DNA of 38,678 nucleotides from Chloroflexota bacterium (GTDB taxonomy: Bacteria; Chloroflexota; UBA5177; JANWHV01): contig JAICHN010000001.1 in assembly GCA_025924845.1 (NCBI GenBank), positions 1 through 38,678 on the forward strand, written 5' to 3'. Position 1 is the stretch's first letter. Each line of letters begins with the position of its first letter. The position numbers were made by a program, and so were the translations under genes. The notes below the pieces were generated by a model. That model worked only from the letters and a program-made list of their open reading frames with translations, was not told where the DNA came from and searched no databases. Positions 17,130-25,112 of this stretch are shown here, in pieces.

Positions 17130-18734
17130 CTACACCGACTCCATGCCGGGGGGAAGAATGCGTACCCGGCGAAGCGGCTCCCGGCCCTGGCTTCGCGATC
17201 CCAGGTTGTAGCGTTCGGCCAGCCGGTGCTGGAGACGGCGCACATAAGGGTTCTGCGGATTCAGATCGATAGCGGCACTACCCTCCATCACCTGATTAAT
17301 GGCGTCCTCGGCCTCTTGCAGCGCCTGCGCTTGGTTGTCCTGACCGAGGGGCGCGGCGGTAGGCGGTTCGAGATTGTACATCCCGGCCAGCGCGGTCAAC
17401 ATCTGCGACCCCGTATTGTTCTTCAGCACGTAAATCGGTGTTCCCGCCGCCTCCGCGTCGCGCAGAATCTGCGGCTTGCGCCGAAAATAGGGCTTGAGCG
17501 TGACAACCATGTTGGCGTCGGCGGGCTCTTTTACCAAGCTGACCGGAAGGCGCAACTCCTTCGCCGCTTGCTCCAACTTCGGCCTGCTCACCCCGAAGGG
17601 ATAGATGCGCAGCGGCTGCAGACCCTGCGAGTCGCTCACTCGTGACGGGACCGCCACCAACCCCCCAAACGGTGCATGAGGTTTCCCATGGGGAGCGGGT
17701 TCGACCTCACTGCGCAGGGGCGCCCGGTCCCGCATGGTGATTGAGCCGTCGTCGTCGCGGGTGCGCACTTGCGCGCTGACCGGTCGGCCGAGCAACAACG
17801 CGTCCACGACGCCGGCTACGTCGTTATGCACCGTAACGTGATACCAATCCTGGATCTCCACCACCACGTCGAAGGTCGGCGGTGCTTTACGCTCCAGGAC
17901 CGACTTCTGCGTACCACGGCGCCGCGCTTCCTCATCGCCAAGGGTTACAGTCTGAATACCACCCACCAGATCACTGAGCGTAGGGTTCTGCATGAGATTA
18001 TCCAGGGTATTGCCGTGCGCCGTCCCCACCAGCTGCACGCCGCGTTCGGCGATCGTGCGCGCCGCCAGGGCCTCCAATTCGGTGCCGATCTCGTCTATCA
18101 CAATCACTTCGGGCATGTGATTCTCGACGGCCTCAATCATCACGGCATGTTGGCCGGCGGGTGTAGCGACTTGCATCCGCCGCGAAAAGCCGATCCCCGG
18201 ATGAGGGATGTCCCCATCGCCGGCAATCTCGTTGGACGTATCCACGATAACCACCCGCTTGTGGAATTCGTCGGCCAGTACACGCGCCACCTCACGCAGC
18301 ATCGTGGTCTTGCCAACCCCCGGCCTACCAAGCAGCAGCATACTCTGGCCTGACTCAACGATATCGCGGATAATCGCAATCGTGCCGTAGACCGCTCGGC
18401 CCACGCGGCAAGTCAGCCCAACTACCCGGCCCTTGCGATTGCGGATCGCCGAAATACGGTGGAGCGTACGCTCGATCCCGGCCCGATTGTCATCGCCAAA
18501 GTCACCAACGCGAGTCACCACGTAGTCGATGTCGTCGGCCGAAACGGTGAGGCCGGCCAACCGCCGCTCTCCATCCCGAAAACGTACCGAGGGTTCACGC
18601 CCCAAATCAATGACGATCTCCAGCAGATCGCCCTGATCCTCCATGCCGTTAATCGCCTTGGCGATGTCCAGCGGCAAGCACCCAATGAGCGCTTGCAGGT
18701 CATCCATAATTACTCGCTCGGTCATCTCGATCAT
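17130..18734 (-). CDS. AAA ATPase with R3H domain (SpoIIIAA/Ycf45-like)
   Basis: Protein of up to 534 aa. An ATPase domain (about residues 125-290) has Walker [13 protein letters not shown] (134-144), Walker B VIVIDE (210-215) and a sensor-like GTAHGN (237-242); it resembles the secretion/SpoIIIAA-type ATPases and plastid Ycf45. A middle region has a basic DNA/RNA-binding look ([13 protein letters not shown]..., [13 protein letters not shown]). The C-terminal R3H domain (about 491-527) has [21 protein letters not shown], with the R-x3-H spacing, and is expected to bind single-stranded nucleic acid. The cellular role is unknown. Three in-frame ATGs (18734, 18725, 18707) are possible; 18707 overlaps the upstream stop by eight bases and gives [12 protein letters not shown], the most family-like start. 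Confidence 0.88.
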   Translation of the reverse strand: MIEMTERVIMDDLQALIGCLPLDIAKAINGMEDQGDLLEIVIDLGREPSVRFRDGERRLAGLTVSADDIDYVVTRVGDFGDDNRAGIERTLHRISAIRNRKGRVVGLTCRVGRAVYGTIAIIRDIVESGQSMLLLGRPGVGKTTMLREVARVLADEFHKRVVIVDTSNEIAGDGDIPHPGIGFSRRMQVATPAGQHAVMIEAVENHMPEVIVIDEIGTELEALAARTIAERGVQLVGTAHGNTLDNLMQNPTLSDLVGGIQTVTLGDEEARRRGTQKSVLERKAPPTFDVVVEIQDWYHVTVHNDVAGVVDALLLGRPVSAQVRTRDDDGSITMRDRAPLRSEVEPAPHGKPHAPFGGLVAVPSRVSDSQGLQPLRIYPFGVSRPKLEQAAKELRLPVSLVKEPADANMVVTLKPYFRRKPQILRDAEAAGTPIYVLKNNTGSQMLTALAGMYNLEPPTAAPLGQDNQAQALQEAEDAINQVMEGSAAIDLNPQNPYVRRLQHRLAERYNLGSRSQGREPLRRVRILPPGMESV

Positions 18735-19791
18735 AATAGTGCGGTGCTTCCCTACTCGACGCCAATCGTTGATGGAGTGCCTCGACGCCGCGCCGGTAAT
18801 GCGAAAGCTCCAGACCTAGCCCCTGGGCGCGCAAGGCAGCCACAAGCAATTGGCGTTCGGTTACCCATGCCACCGTGTGGCGCACAAGCAATGTCTCGCG
18901 CAAAAGCGGCTCAAACCCAACCTCTTCCAGTGTAGCCGAGATACGGCCATCGTACTCACGAACTCTGCATATCGTGCGAAAATCCGGGTCCAATCCCCCA
19001 TGCTCTACCGCATAGCGGAGCATCTCTGGCACACGCGCCGCGGCATCCACGGAAGCGAGAATCTCCAGCACCTGAGGATAGGGGCCGTGGACCGGCCGCC
19101 AGCGGAGCCACGCCTGCAAATTTCCCATTTCGCCGAGTACCACCTCGCGAATACGCTCCCCGCGCCATGGTGTGCCCCCCGCGAAGCGGGCGGAAATCGA
19201 CCAGTCCTTCAGGCTTCTGCTCTCGGCGTGACGTACCAGGGCGGGCGTACACGCACAATAGAGTGAAAAGATATCCCAGGCATCGCTGGGTTGGCGGAAT
19301 CGCACGTCGGGACCATAGGACGACGTCCGCTCCGCCGCTAAACGCGGCGTGCCGCACAACGAAACCTCCGCCGCGTAGGATCGGAAGGCATGCTCGGTCA
19401 TCACCTGGAGGTAGTCGCTGTCAGAGGGCAGGCGGGCAAAGGTACGCAGGGCGCCCCGCTCGGCAGTGTTGGCACACATCCGTTCCAACAATTCGGCGCA
19501 CGCCGATTCCCAGTATTCCGCGTCCGGCGCCTGGCACGCCAGGCGAATGAGATCCCAGGATTCGCGGCCCGGCCGTGCCCGTGCCTGAATAAAGCCGCGA
19601 GTCCGCGAACTTTCGCTCAGGACCAGGGTTTGCGACCGACTGCCCACCACCCGCCAGTTTGAGACTGCCGCCAAGCGCACGGCCGGCGGAATATTGGCGG
19701 CCGGCGGAGGCGCTAGAACGACGGAATGATTATTTGCCTCCAGGCTACGGAGCGCCGGAAGATCCGAAATTCGCGCCGGACGCACATTCAT
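18700..19791 (-). CDS. GNAT-like acyltransferase domain protein
   Basis: Protein of 363 aa from the ATG at 19791, whose first residues [18 protein letters not shown] match the beta1-alpha1 start of GNAT N-acetyltransferases. The acetyl-CoA P-loop (Q/RxxGxG/A) is not evident in the part I can align ([19 protein letters not shown] would be the strand before it), so activity is uncertain. The C-terminal half looks like a second degenerate GNAT unit ([23 protein letters not shown], then [27 protein letters not shown]). The frame extends to 19926 with a GTG, but that part is not family-like. It heads the operon with the R3H ATPase, tmk and darA, and its stop overlaps the ATPase start. Confidence 0.65.
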   Translation of the reverse strand: MNVRPARISDLPALRSLEANNHSVVLAPPPAANIPPAVRLAAVSNWRVVGSRSQTLVLSESSRTRGFIQARARPGRESWDLIRLACQAPDAEYWESACAELLERMCANTAERGALRTFARLPSDSDYLQVMTEHAFRSYAAEVSLCGTPRLAAERTSSYGPDVRFRQPSDAWDIFSLYCACTPALVRHAESRSLKDWSISARFAGGTPWRGERIREVVLGEMGNLQAWLRWRPVHGPYPQVLEILASVDAAARVPEMLRYAVEHGGLDPDFRTICRVREYDGRISATLEEVGFEPLLRETLLVRHTVAWVTERQLLVAALRAQGLGLELSHYRRGVEALHQRLASSREAPHYYDRDDRASNYG

Positions 19792-19961
19792 TCTAATCGC
19801 TTGCTCACCCCCCATCCGCCATCGGTCAGTTGCCGCCCCATGCCGGTGCTCCTGGACGCCGCCACAGCCCGGGTGAGTCCCAATCCCAACCTGGTACCGC
19901 GCACCAGATCCTCCCGTGACTTCCACTGGCGACCAGGGAGTCTTCGGCTGAACTTGCTACG

Positions 19962-19970
19962 ATTATAACA
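19962..19970 (-). promoter_or_regulatory. extended -10 promoter of the GNAT-R3H ATPase-tmk-darA operon
   Basis: On the minus strand the sequence reads TGTTATAAT, a TGn extension plus a perfect TATAAT. No good -35 lies 16-18 bases upstream, as is common for extended -10 promoters. Transcription would start near 19955, about 165 bases before the chosen GNAT start, in the divergent gap with the phosphofructokinase gene. Confidence 0.5.
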
Positions 19971-20028
19971 TAGCCTTCCGTAACAACCTGCCGATCCCTA
20001 CGCGGGAACCGGCCTGAAAGCGAGCCGT

Positions 20029-21219
20029 ATGCCGCACTCACCGCCCGCCCTGCTGGTCGCCCAATCGGGCGGTCCAACCCCGGTTATTAACGCCAGCCTT
20101 GCCGGCGTGGTCGAAGAAGCGGCGCGACGGGGAGTAACCCGTATACTGGGCGCCCGTTTTGGCATTCTAGGCATCCTGGGACACGACTTCATTGACCTGG
20201 CCGACCTCCCCGCTACGGTCTGGCCCCGACTGCGCCACACCCCCTCCGCGGCTCTGGGTTCCTGTCGCCATAAGCTCAGTCCCGAGGAACGGACGACCGT
20301 ACTGGACACCCTTATGGACCTGAACGTGCGGTACTTCTTGTATATTGGCGGCAATGACTCGGCCGATACCGCACTTACCTTGCAGGAAGCCGCCACGGCC
20401 GTCGGCTACGACCTTCGGGTCGTGTTGGTGCCCAAGACGATTGACAACGACCTCCCCGGAACCGACCATTGCCCGGGCTATGGCAGTACGGCCCGCTTCC
20501 TGGCCCAAAGTACCCAGGATGCGGGGATGGACACCGAGGCGATGCGGCGATCCGATCCAATTAAGCTAATCGAGGTGATGGGCCGTGATGCCGGTTGGCT
20601 TGTCGCGGCAAGTACCCTTGGCAAATATGAGGAATCACAGGCGCCCCATCTCATCTGCGTGCCGGAGCGCCCTCTGGATGTCGATGCCTTTCTTGGTGCG
20701 ATTGAAGCGGCGTACAAGCGCTTTGGCTTCGCGATTGCAGTAGTGGCTGAAACGATCCGCGATCAGAACGGAAACCCGATCGGCGCCGTGAATGATGTGC
20801 GGGCCGCCGACGAGTTCGGCCACCTAAACCTTGCCGGAGGCGCTGCGGCGCTCACCGCCCTGATCGGAAGGAAGTTGGGCCTAAAGGCGCGGTTCGACAA
20901 GCCGGGTACCATTCAGAGAATGTCCATGGCGCTTGCCTCACCCATCGACTTGAACGAAGCCTATACGGCCGGCGCACGGGCTGTCGTCTATGCCCTCGAT
21001 GGACTTGGCGGGCGTATGGTGAGTTTCGTTCGGCACGAGGGCCCAGAGTATGGGTGCGACCTCGAGCCGATCGATCTCCACCTGGTGGCGAATCAACAAC
21101 GGCTGTTACCGCCTCAGTTCTTGGGTGACGAGCCTTTCGGTATTACCGAGGCTTTTACGGCCTACGCGCTTCCCTTAATCGGCGACCCTATTCTCCCTTA
21201 CCCCAGGTTGCCGCTCTGA
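20029..21219 (+). CDS. 6-phosphofructokinase, probably pyrophosphate-dependent
   Basis: Glycolytic enzyme of 396 aa that phosphorylates fructose-6-phosphate. The nucleotide/phosphoryl-donor loop is AQSGGPTPVINASL (residues 11-24). Two positions tell donor choice in this family. The usual ATP-type GGDGS is GGNDS here (107-111), with Asp in place of the ATP-permitting Gly. PGTIDND becomes PKTIDND (135-141) with Lys136. Both changes are those of PPi-dependent enzymes. MGRDAGWLVA and the C-terminal phosphate-binding region (KPGTIQRMSM) are present. The ATG has GAAAGCGAG upstream. If PPi-dependent the reaction is reversible and could serve gluconeogenesis. Donor use is inferred from residues, not measured. 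Confidence 0.88.
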   Translation: MPHSPPALLVAQSGGPTPVINASLAGVVEEAARRGVTRILGARFGILGILGHDFIDLADLPATVWPRLRHTPSAALGSCRHKLSPEERTTVLDTLMDLNVRYFLYIGGNDSADTALTLQEAATAVGYDLRVVLVPKTIDNDLPGTDHCPGYGSTARFLAQSTQDAGMDTEAMRRSDPIKLIEVMGRDAGWLVAASTLGKYEESQAPHLICVPERPLDVDAFLGAIEAAYKRFGFAIAVVAETIRDQNGNPIGAVNDVRAADEFGHLNLAGGAAALTALIGRKLGLKARFDKPGTIQRMSMALASPIDLNEAYTAGARAVVYALDGLGGRMVSFVRHEGPEYGCDLEPIDLHLVANQQRLLPPQFLGDEPFGITEAFTAYALPLIGDPILPYPRLPL

Positions 21220-21243
21220 GCGTCTTGGGCCGCTTGGTCCAGG

Positions 21244-21273
21244 TTGCGCCTCCCTTCCAGGGGCAAGTACAAT
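21244..21273 (+). promoter_or_regulatory. possible promoter of the small coiled-coil protein gene
   Basis: TTGCGC (21244-21249) and TACAAT (21268-21273, five of six) are spaced by 18 bases. The leader to the GTG at 21346 would be about 65 bases. The -35 is poor, so this is tentative. Confidence 0.32.
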
Positions 21274-21345
21274 GAGAAGGGAGTCGGAGTCGAAGTGGCA
21301 GACACACCGCGTGGGTAGAGGTGCGTTATAGGAGGAGGTGAGCCG

Positions 21346-21696
21346 GTGAACGTGTACGACCAATTGCACGAGATCCGCGACGAGCTGGAGCGGCGTGGCG
21401 CCAAGCCGCAGACGATCACTGTCCTCGAACGGATTATTGACCAAGCTGAAGCGGAGCGGGACAATCCGCTGTCGATCACCCAGTCCATGATGCTGCGTCA
21501 CTTGCTCCGCCAGCGCGACGTGTTAAACGACGAGTCCGTCTATACCGACGTGCTGGCCCTGGCCGGTGATCTGGATGAGCGGCGTCCGCAGCGACGCGAC
21601 GAGGACGTGCCGGACGCCACCACGGACCGTGACGGGCACGTCCAGCACACCCGTGCCTACTACAAAAAACAAAAGGAAAAGCAGCAGCGACCTTAG
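21346..21696 (+). CDS. small charged coiled-coil protein, unknown function
   Basis: Protein of 116 aa, unrecognised. Residues 1-40 are a charged helix (YDQLHEIRDELERRG, then ITVLERIIDQAEAERD), residues 44-75 another helical stretch (TQSMMLRHLLRQRDVLND, then YTDVLALAGDLDERR), and the end is disordered-looking and basic (KKQKEKQQRP). No cysteines and no membrane helix, so it is probably cytoplasmic. It has a very strong ribosome binding site, AGGAGG, before a GTG start. Its TAG stop overlaps the TAA stop of the converging fmdB-like gene. Confidence 0.65.
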   Translation: MNVYDQLHEIRDELERRGAKPQTITVLERIIDQAEAERDNPLSITQSMMLRHLLRQRDVLNDESVYTDVLALAGDLDERRPQRRDEDVPDATTDRDGHVQHTRAYYKKQKEKQQRP

Positions 21697-22076
21697 GCGG
21701 TTTTCTCTCCCGTGACGGCTTTGCCCGCCGTGGGCGAGGGCGAGGCGGTCGCCCCATTCGAGCTGCTTGGTGTGCTTTCGGTCGCCTTAGCGGTCGGGAC
21801 GCCGGCCCCGTCCTTCGCTTTGTCGGCCGCCGGGACGACCTCGGCGCCGTTCGCGGACTCGGCCTTTTTCTCGCTTGCCGATACCCGCGCCTCGTTCGCC
21901 GTACGCGAGTCCGTCTTATAGAAACCCGAGCCCTTAAAGACGATGCCCACCGGATGGACGACTCGGCGGATTGCGCCGGCGCATTCGGGGCATTCGGTCA
22001 ACGAGGCGTCACGGATTCCTTGGCGTATCTCAAAGCGATGGCCGCAGACGGCACACGCATACTCATATAACGGCAT
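21693..22076 (-). CDS. FmdB family zinc ribbon protein
   Basis: Protein of 127 aa. The N-terminal 55 residues form the family's zinc ribbon: MPLYEYACAVCGHRFE, with Cys8 and Cys11, then ECPEC with Cys29 and Cys32, and VGIVFKGSGFYKTD. The remaining 70 residues are a low-complexity Ala/Ser/Lys/Thr tail (ESTPSSSNGATASPSPTAG), which is common but variable in this family. The ATG at 22076 follows GGAGG by six bases; the ATG-like codon four residues upstream overlaps that site. The function of the family is poorly known; the name comes from a gene in formamidase/amidase clusters. Confidence 0.88.
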   Translation of the reverse strand: MPLYEYACAVCGHRFEIRQGIRDASLTECPECAGAIRRVVHPVGIVFKGSGFYKTDSRTANEARVSASEKKAESANGAEVVPAADKAKDGAGVPTAKATESTPSSSNGATASPSPTAGKAVTGEKTA

Positions 22077-22131
22077 ATACACCTCCAATAGTCGGATTTT
22101 GTGGGGGACTGTAGCCCATCCCTACATCTAT

Positions 22132-22160
22132 ATTGTAAAGTGGAGGGCCGGTCGATGCAA
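22132..22160 (-). promoter_or_regulatory. promoter of the FmdB-like gene
   Basis: On the minus strand TTGCAT (22160-22155) and TACAAT (22137-22132, five of six) are 17 bases apart. Transcription would begin near 22125, giving a leader of about 50 bases to the ATG at 22076. Confidence 0.42.
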
Positions 22161-22199
22161 AACCACTCCGCCTAAACAAGCGCCGAGAAAACGTCCGAG

Positions 22200-22208
22200 T
22201 GCTATACT
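22200..22208 (+). promoter_or_regulatory. extended -10 promoter of the M50 protease gene
   Basis: TGCTATACT is a TGn extension plus TATACT (five of six to TATAAT), 44 bases before the ATG at 22252. It is divergent from the FmdB promoter at 22132-22160, the two -10 elements being about 65 bases apart. No good -35 is seen. Confidence 0.48.
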
Positions 22209-22251
22209 GGGACAGACGCAGCGGTTATCGACCAGGAAAGTCCGTGCTCAT

Positions 22252-22989
22252 ATGTTGCCATTCGTAAGCGTAAACATGGGGAGCCCAATGCTCCTCGGCG
22301 GAATCGGCGATCAGTCACTCTCAAGCATCATTAATACCATATTGGCCGTGCTGATCGCCATCGATATTCATGAGATTGGGCATGCCCTGGTAGCGGATCG
22401 TCTGGGTGATGATACGCCCCGTCGAGCCGGCCATATCTCCCTCAATCCGTTCCGGCACATGGACCAATTCGGCATCGTGATGCTTGTCGTCACCGCACTC
22501 AGCGGCATGGGCTTTACCTACGGCTTCACCCCGATTAACGAAGGCCGACTGCGCGAGCGCAGTAAGTTTGGGCCTGCCATCGTGGCGCTGGCAGGTCCCG
22601 TGATGAATCTGCTTTTAGCGGTCTTGGTGGCCATTCCCCTTGCCCGGAGCACCGGCTTCGTCTTCAACGCCGATGGCAGCACTTCTTATGCGCTCGCCGG
22701 AAACGCGCAGCTGTTTGACTTTGTGTTCCAGCTGTTCGTGATCAACGTGTTCCTCTTCGTGTTCAACCTGGTGCCGTTCCCGCCCCTGGACGGGTGGCGC
22801 ATTCTCTCGGAGATTATGACTCCCAAGCTTCGATACGACCTTCGCCAGGTGGTCCAATACGGCCCGCTAATCCTCTTGGTCCTGTTCATCTTCGAGCCGC
22901 AAATCCATTTCTTCGCCAGTGTCATCGACCCGATTACTACCGGCCTTGAGACGAGGATGTTGCAACTCTGGGGTGGGCTAAATTCCTAG
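22252..22989 (+). CDS. site-2 protease family (M50) membrane metalloprotease
   Basis: Protein of 245 aa with about six hydrophobic segments. The zinc motif is IDIHEIGHALVA (His40, Glu41, His44) within the second hydrophobic segment; the third zinc ligand region is NLVPFPPLDGWR, the family's NxxPxxxLDG. There are no PDZ or CBS domains, so it is the short type found in many bacteria (YwhC/YdiL-like), whose substrates are mostly unknown. The ATG at 22252 has AGGAAAG about eleven bases upstream and follows a likely extended -10 promoter; the frame upstream of it is not family-like. It ends just before a bidirectional terminator. Confidence 0.87.
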   Translation: MLPFVSVNMGSPMLLGGIGDQSLSSIINTILAVLIAIDIHEIGHALVADRLGDDTPRRAGHISLNPFRHMDQFGIVMLVVTALSGMGFTYGFTPINEGRLRERSKFGPAIVALAGPVMNLLLAVLVAIPLARSTGFVFNADGSTSYALAGNAQLFDFVFQLFVINVFLFVFNLVPFPPLDGWRILSEIMTPKLRYDLRQVVQYGPLILLVLFIFEPQIHFFASVIDPITTGLETRMLQLWGGLNS

Positions 22990-22998
22990 ATCTCGGCC

Positions 22999-23048
22999 AA
23001 GAAAAAGAGCACCCCGGAGGCCACGGCCTCCGGGGTGCTCTTTTTCTT
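22999..23048. terminator. bidirectional intrinsic terminator
   Basis: A perfect inverted repeat with 24-base arms and only two unpaired bases at the centre: the arm AAGAAAAAGAGCACCCCGGA (extending by GGCC) pairs with its reverse complement ending GGTGCTCTTTTTCTT. The A-rich and T-rich ends make a U-run at the 3' side in both directions. It ends the M50 gene on the plus strand and the whole ribosomal protein operon after rpsI on the minus strand. Confidence 0.93.
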
Positions 23049-23063
23049 GTCCCGACTAAAATC

Positions 23064-23459
23064 CTACCGCTTCGTATATTGCGGTGCCTTGCGGGCCCGC
23101 TTGAGCCCGTACTTCTTCCGCTCCTTCACTCGTGGATCGCGGGTCAGGAAGCCCTTACGGCGCATCGCCGGGCGCATTGCCTCATCCATACGGACCAGGG
23201 CGCGGGCGATCCCATGGCGAATGGCCCCTGCCTGTCCAGCGTGACCGCCGCCAACGACCTTCACCACCACCGAAAACGGTGTAGGAAGCGCAGCCTCCAC
23301 GAGGGGCTGGCGCACCACGGCTTCAAGGGCGGCCCGGCCAAAGTAGTCGGACACAGTCTTGCCGTTCACCATCACCCTGCCGTCCCCCTGCAGGAGGCGG
23401 ACTCGAGCCACGGCGCACTTGCGGCGGCCAAGGCCGTAAAAATATGTTGCGTCAGCCAT
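23064..23459 (-). CDS. rpsI: 30S ribosomal protein S9
   Basis: Small-subunit protein of 131 aa. It has the N-terminal YGLGRRKCAVARVRL, the central GGGHAGQAGAIRHGIARAL and the C-terminal RKAPQYTKR tail whose last residues contact the P-site tRNA. Last gene of the operon, 14 bases after rplM and 15 bases before the terminator. Confidence 0.97.
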   Translation of the reverse strand: MADATYFYGLGRRKCAVARVRLLQGDGRVMVNGKTVSDYFGRAALEAVVRQPLVEAALPTPFSVVVKVVGGGHAGQAGAIRHGIARALVRMDEAMRPAMRRKGFLTRDPRVKERKKYGLKRARKAPQYTKR

Positions 23460-23473
23460 TCAGCGCCTCTCTC

Positions 23474-23941
23474 CTACTCTCGTACTCGTCGAGTGCCGCG
23501 CCCCGCGTCGAGCACATTCGCGATATCCATCGGCTGTTGGCCCTCGTGCGGATGCGTGGCCGCGGCATACACACGCATCTTCTTCAGCATCGCCGCTCCG
23601 AGTTTGTTACTGGGCAGCATGCCGCGTACGGCCGCCTCGATCACTCGCTCCGGATGGGTTTCCATCATCCGCCGCATTGAGGTCTCGCGCAGGCCACCTG
23701 GATAGCCCGAGTGCCGATAATACATCTTCGTGCTCAGCCGTTTGCCGGTCACGGCAATCTTGTCCGCGTTCAGCACGATCACGTGATCCCCATTGTCAAG
23801 ATATGGGGTGAAGTTGGGCTTATGCTTACCATGCAAGATATAGGCGATATCGGACGCGGCCCGGCCCAACACCTTTCCCGCCACGTCGATTGTGTACCAC
23901 TTCCGATCGATTTCGGATTCCTTCACCGCTGGGGTGGGCAT
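23474..23941 (-). CDS. rplM: 50S ribosomal protein L13
   Basis: Large-subunit assembly protein of 155 aa. Family marks are KWYTIDVAGKVLGRAASDIA, GDHVIVLNADKIAVTGKR, and YRHSGYPGGL. The ATG start gives a short leader, MPTPAVKESEI, before the family core. It pairs with rpsI as usual, 44 bases after truA. Confidence 0.97.
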   Translation of the reverse strand: MPTPAVKESEIDRKWYTIDVAGKVLGRAASDIAYILHGKHKPNFTPYLDNGDHVIVLNADKIAVTGKRLSTKMYYRHSGYPGGLRETSMRRMMETHPERVIEAAVRGMLPSNKLGAAMLKKMRVYAAATHPHEGQQPMDIANVLDAGRGTRRVRE

Positions 23942-23985
23942 ACTCGACTCCTCAATGACACACCGCGGCCCTATCTGGCCCGCCC

Positions 23986-24762
23986 TTACTCATAACGTAC
24001 TCGAACCAGATAGAGTCCGTGCGCCGGAGCGGCGGGACCTGGCTCCATCGAACGATCCCCGTGCAGCATGGCGTCCAATGCGCGCGCGGGCAGCGAGCCG
24101 ACGCCGACCCGCAACAAAGTACCGACCAGCATCCGCACCATGCGGCGCAGAAACGCATCGGCAATAAAGCAGAACAATACAAAACGATGCATGCGCCTGC
24201 ACGCGGCCGTCAGAAGTGTACGTATCGTCCCCCCTCGCCGGCTGACCTCGTCGCCCTCAGGGCTCTTGAGGGCATGCTCCATGGGCGAGCCGAACGCGCC
24301 GAAGTCATGTCGACCGGGTAAGACTGCCGTCGCCTCGGTCATGGCCTCCACGGCGAGCGCTTGGGAAACATGATGTACTCTCCCGTGCAACAGTGGGGAG
24401 CGCACGGCGCCGTTATCCACGATATAGCGATATTCGCGGCTTATCGCGCTGTGGCGAGCATGAAAGTGGTCCGGGGCCTCGGCAATATCGATCAGCGCCA
24501 CCTGCTTTGGCAAACAGGCGTTAACCGCGCGTCGAAGGGTGTCCACCGGCAACGGCGAGTCTGTGCTGAAATGAATCACCTGGCCCAGGGCATGAACGCC
24601 GGCGTCGGTTCGTCCAGCTCCTACAACAACCGTCTCGCTCCGCGTCACACGGGCAATTGCCGACTCCAGGGCGCCCTGCACGGTCAATCGACCGGGCTGG
24701 CGCTGGAAGCCGGCGAAGGCAGTACCCTCATATTGCACCGTGCAGCGAAGCTTTCTGATCAT
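23986..24762 (-). CDS. truA: tRNA pseudouridine synthase A
   Basis: Converts U38-40 in the tRNA anticodon arm to pseudouridine. Protein of 258 aa with the catalytic Asp53 in AGRTDAGVHALGQ, the N-terminal YEGTAFAGFQRQPG and the C-terminal HGLYLVRVRYE. Its ATG overlaps the rplQ stop as ATGA, so translation is coupled to L17. In Gram-positive-like genomes truA commonly sits between rplQ and rplM as here. Confidence 0.96.
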   Translation of the reverse strand: MIRKLRCTVQYEGTAFAGFQRQPGRLTVQGALESAIARVTRSETVVVGAGRTDAGVHALGQVIHFSTDSPLPVDTLRRAVNACLPKQVALIDIAEAPDHFHARHSAISREYRYIVDNGAVRSPLLHGRVHHVSQALAVEAMTEATAVLPGRHDFGAFGSPMEHALKSPEGDEVSRRGGTIRTLLTAACRRMHRFVLFCFIADAFLRRMVRMLVGTLLRVGVGSLPARALDAMLHGDRSMEPGPAAPAHGLYLVRVRYE

Positions 24763-25112
24763 TCGACCAATTCAAAAATGGCCATGGGAGCCGCATCGCC
24801 GGAGCGGGGGCCGAGCTTGACAATACGCGTGTAGCCGCCCGGCCGGCCGGCCATGCGGGGGCCGATCTCCTTGAACAGCCGCTCCACGGCATCCTTGTTG
24901 GGCAAGTCCTGAAAGGCTAACCTGCGATGATGCAGCGTAGGCTGGCGGGCCAGGGTAACCAGCTTCTCCACGTAGCCTCGTACCGCCTTGGCCTTGGCCT
25001 CGGTGGTCGTGATACGGTCGTGGAGAAAAATCGCGCCCGCCAGAGCGCGATAGAGGGCGACCCGTTGATTAGTGGGTCGCCCGAACTTTTTACCGGCTCG
25101 TTCGTGTCTCAT
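24759..25112 (-). CDS. rplQ: 50S ribosomal protein L17
   Basis: Protein of 117 aa matching L17 throughout: MRHERAGKKFGRPTNQRVAL at the start, TTEAKAKAVRGYVEKLVTLA, and RPGGYTRIVKLGPRSGDAAPM near the end. It overlaps the rpoA stop by four bases (ATGA) and truA by four bases at its end. Confidence 0.97.
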   Translation of the reverse strand: MRHERAGKKFGRPTNQRVALYRALAGAIFLHDRITTTEAKAKAVRGYVEKLVTLARQPTLHHRRLAFQDLPNKDAVERLFKEIGPRMAGRPGGYTRIVKLGPRSGDAAPMAIFELVE

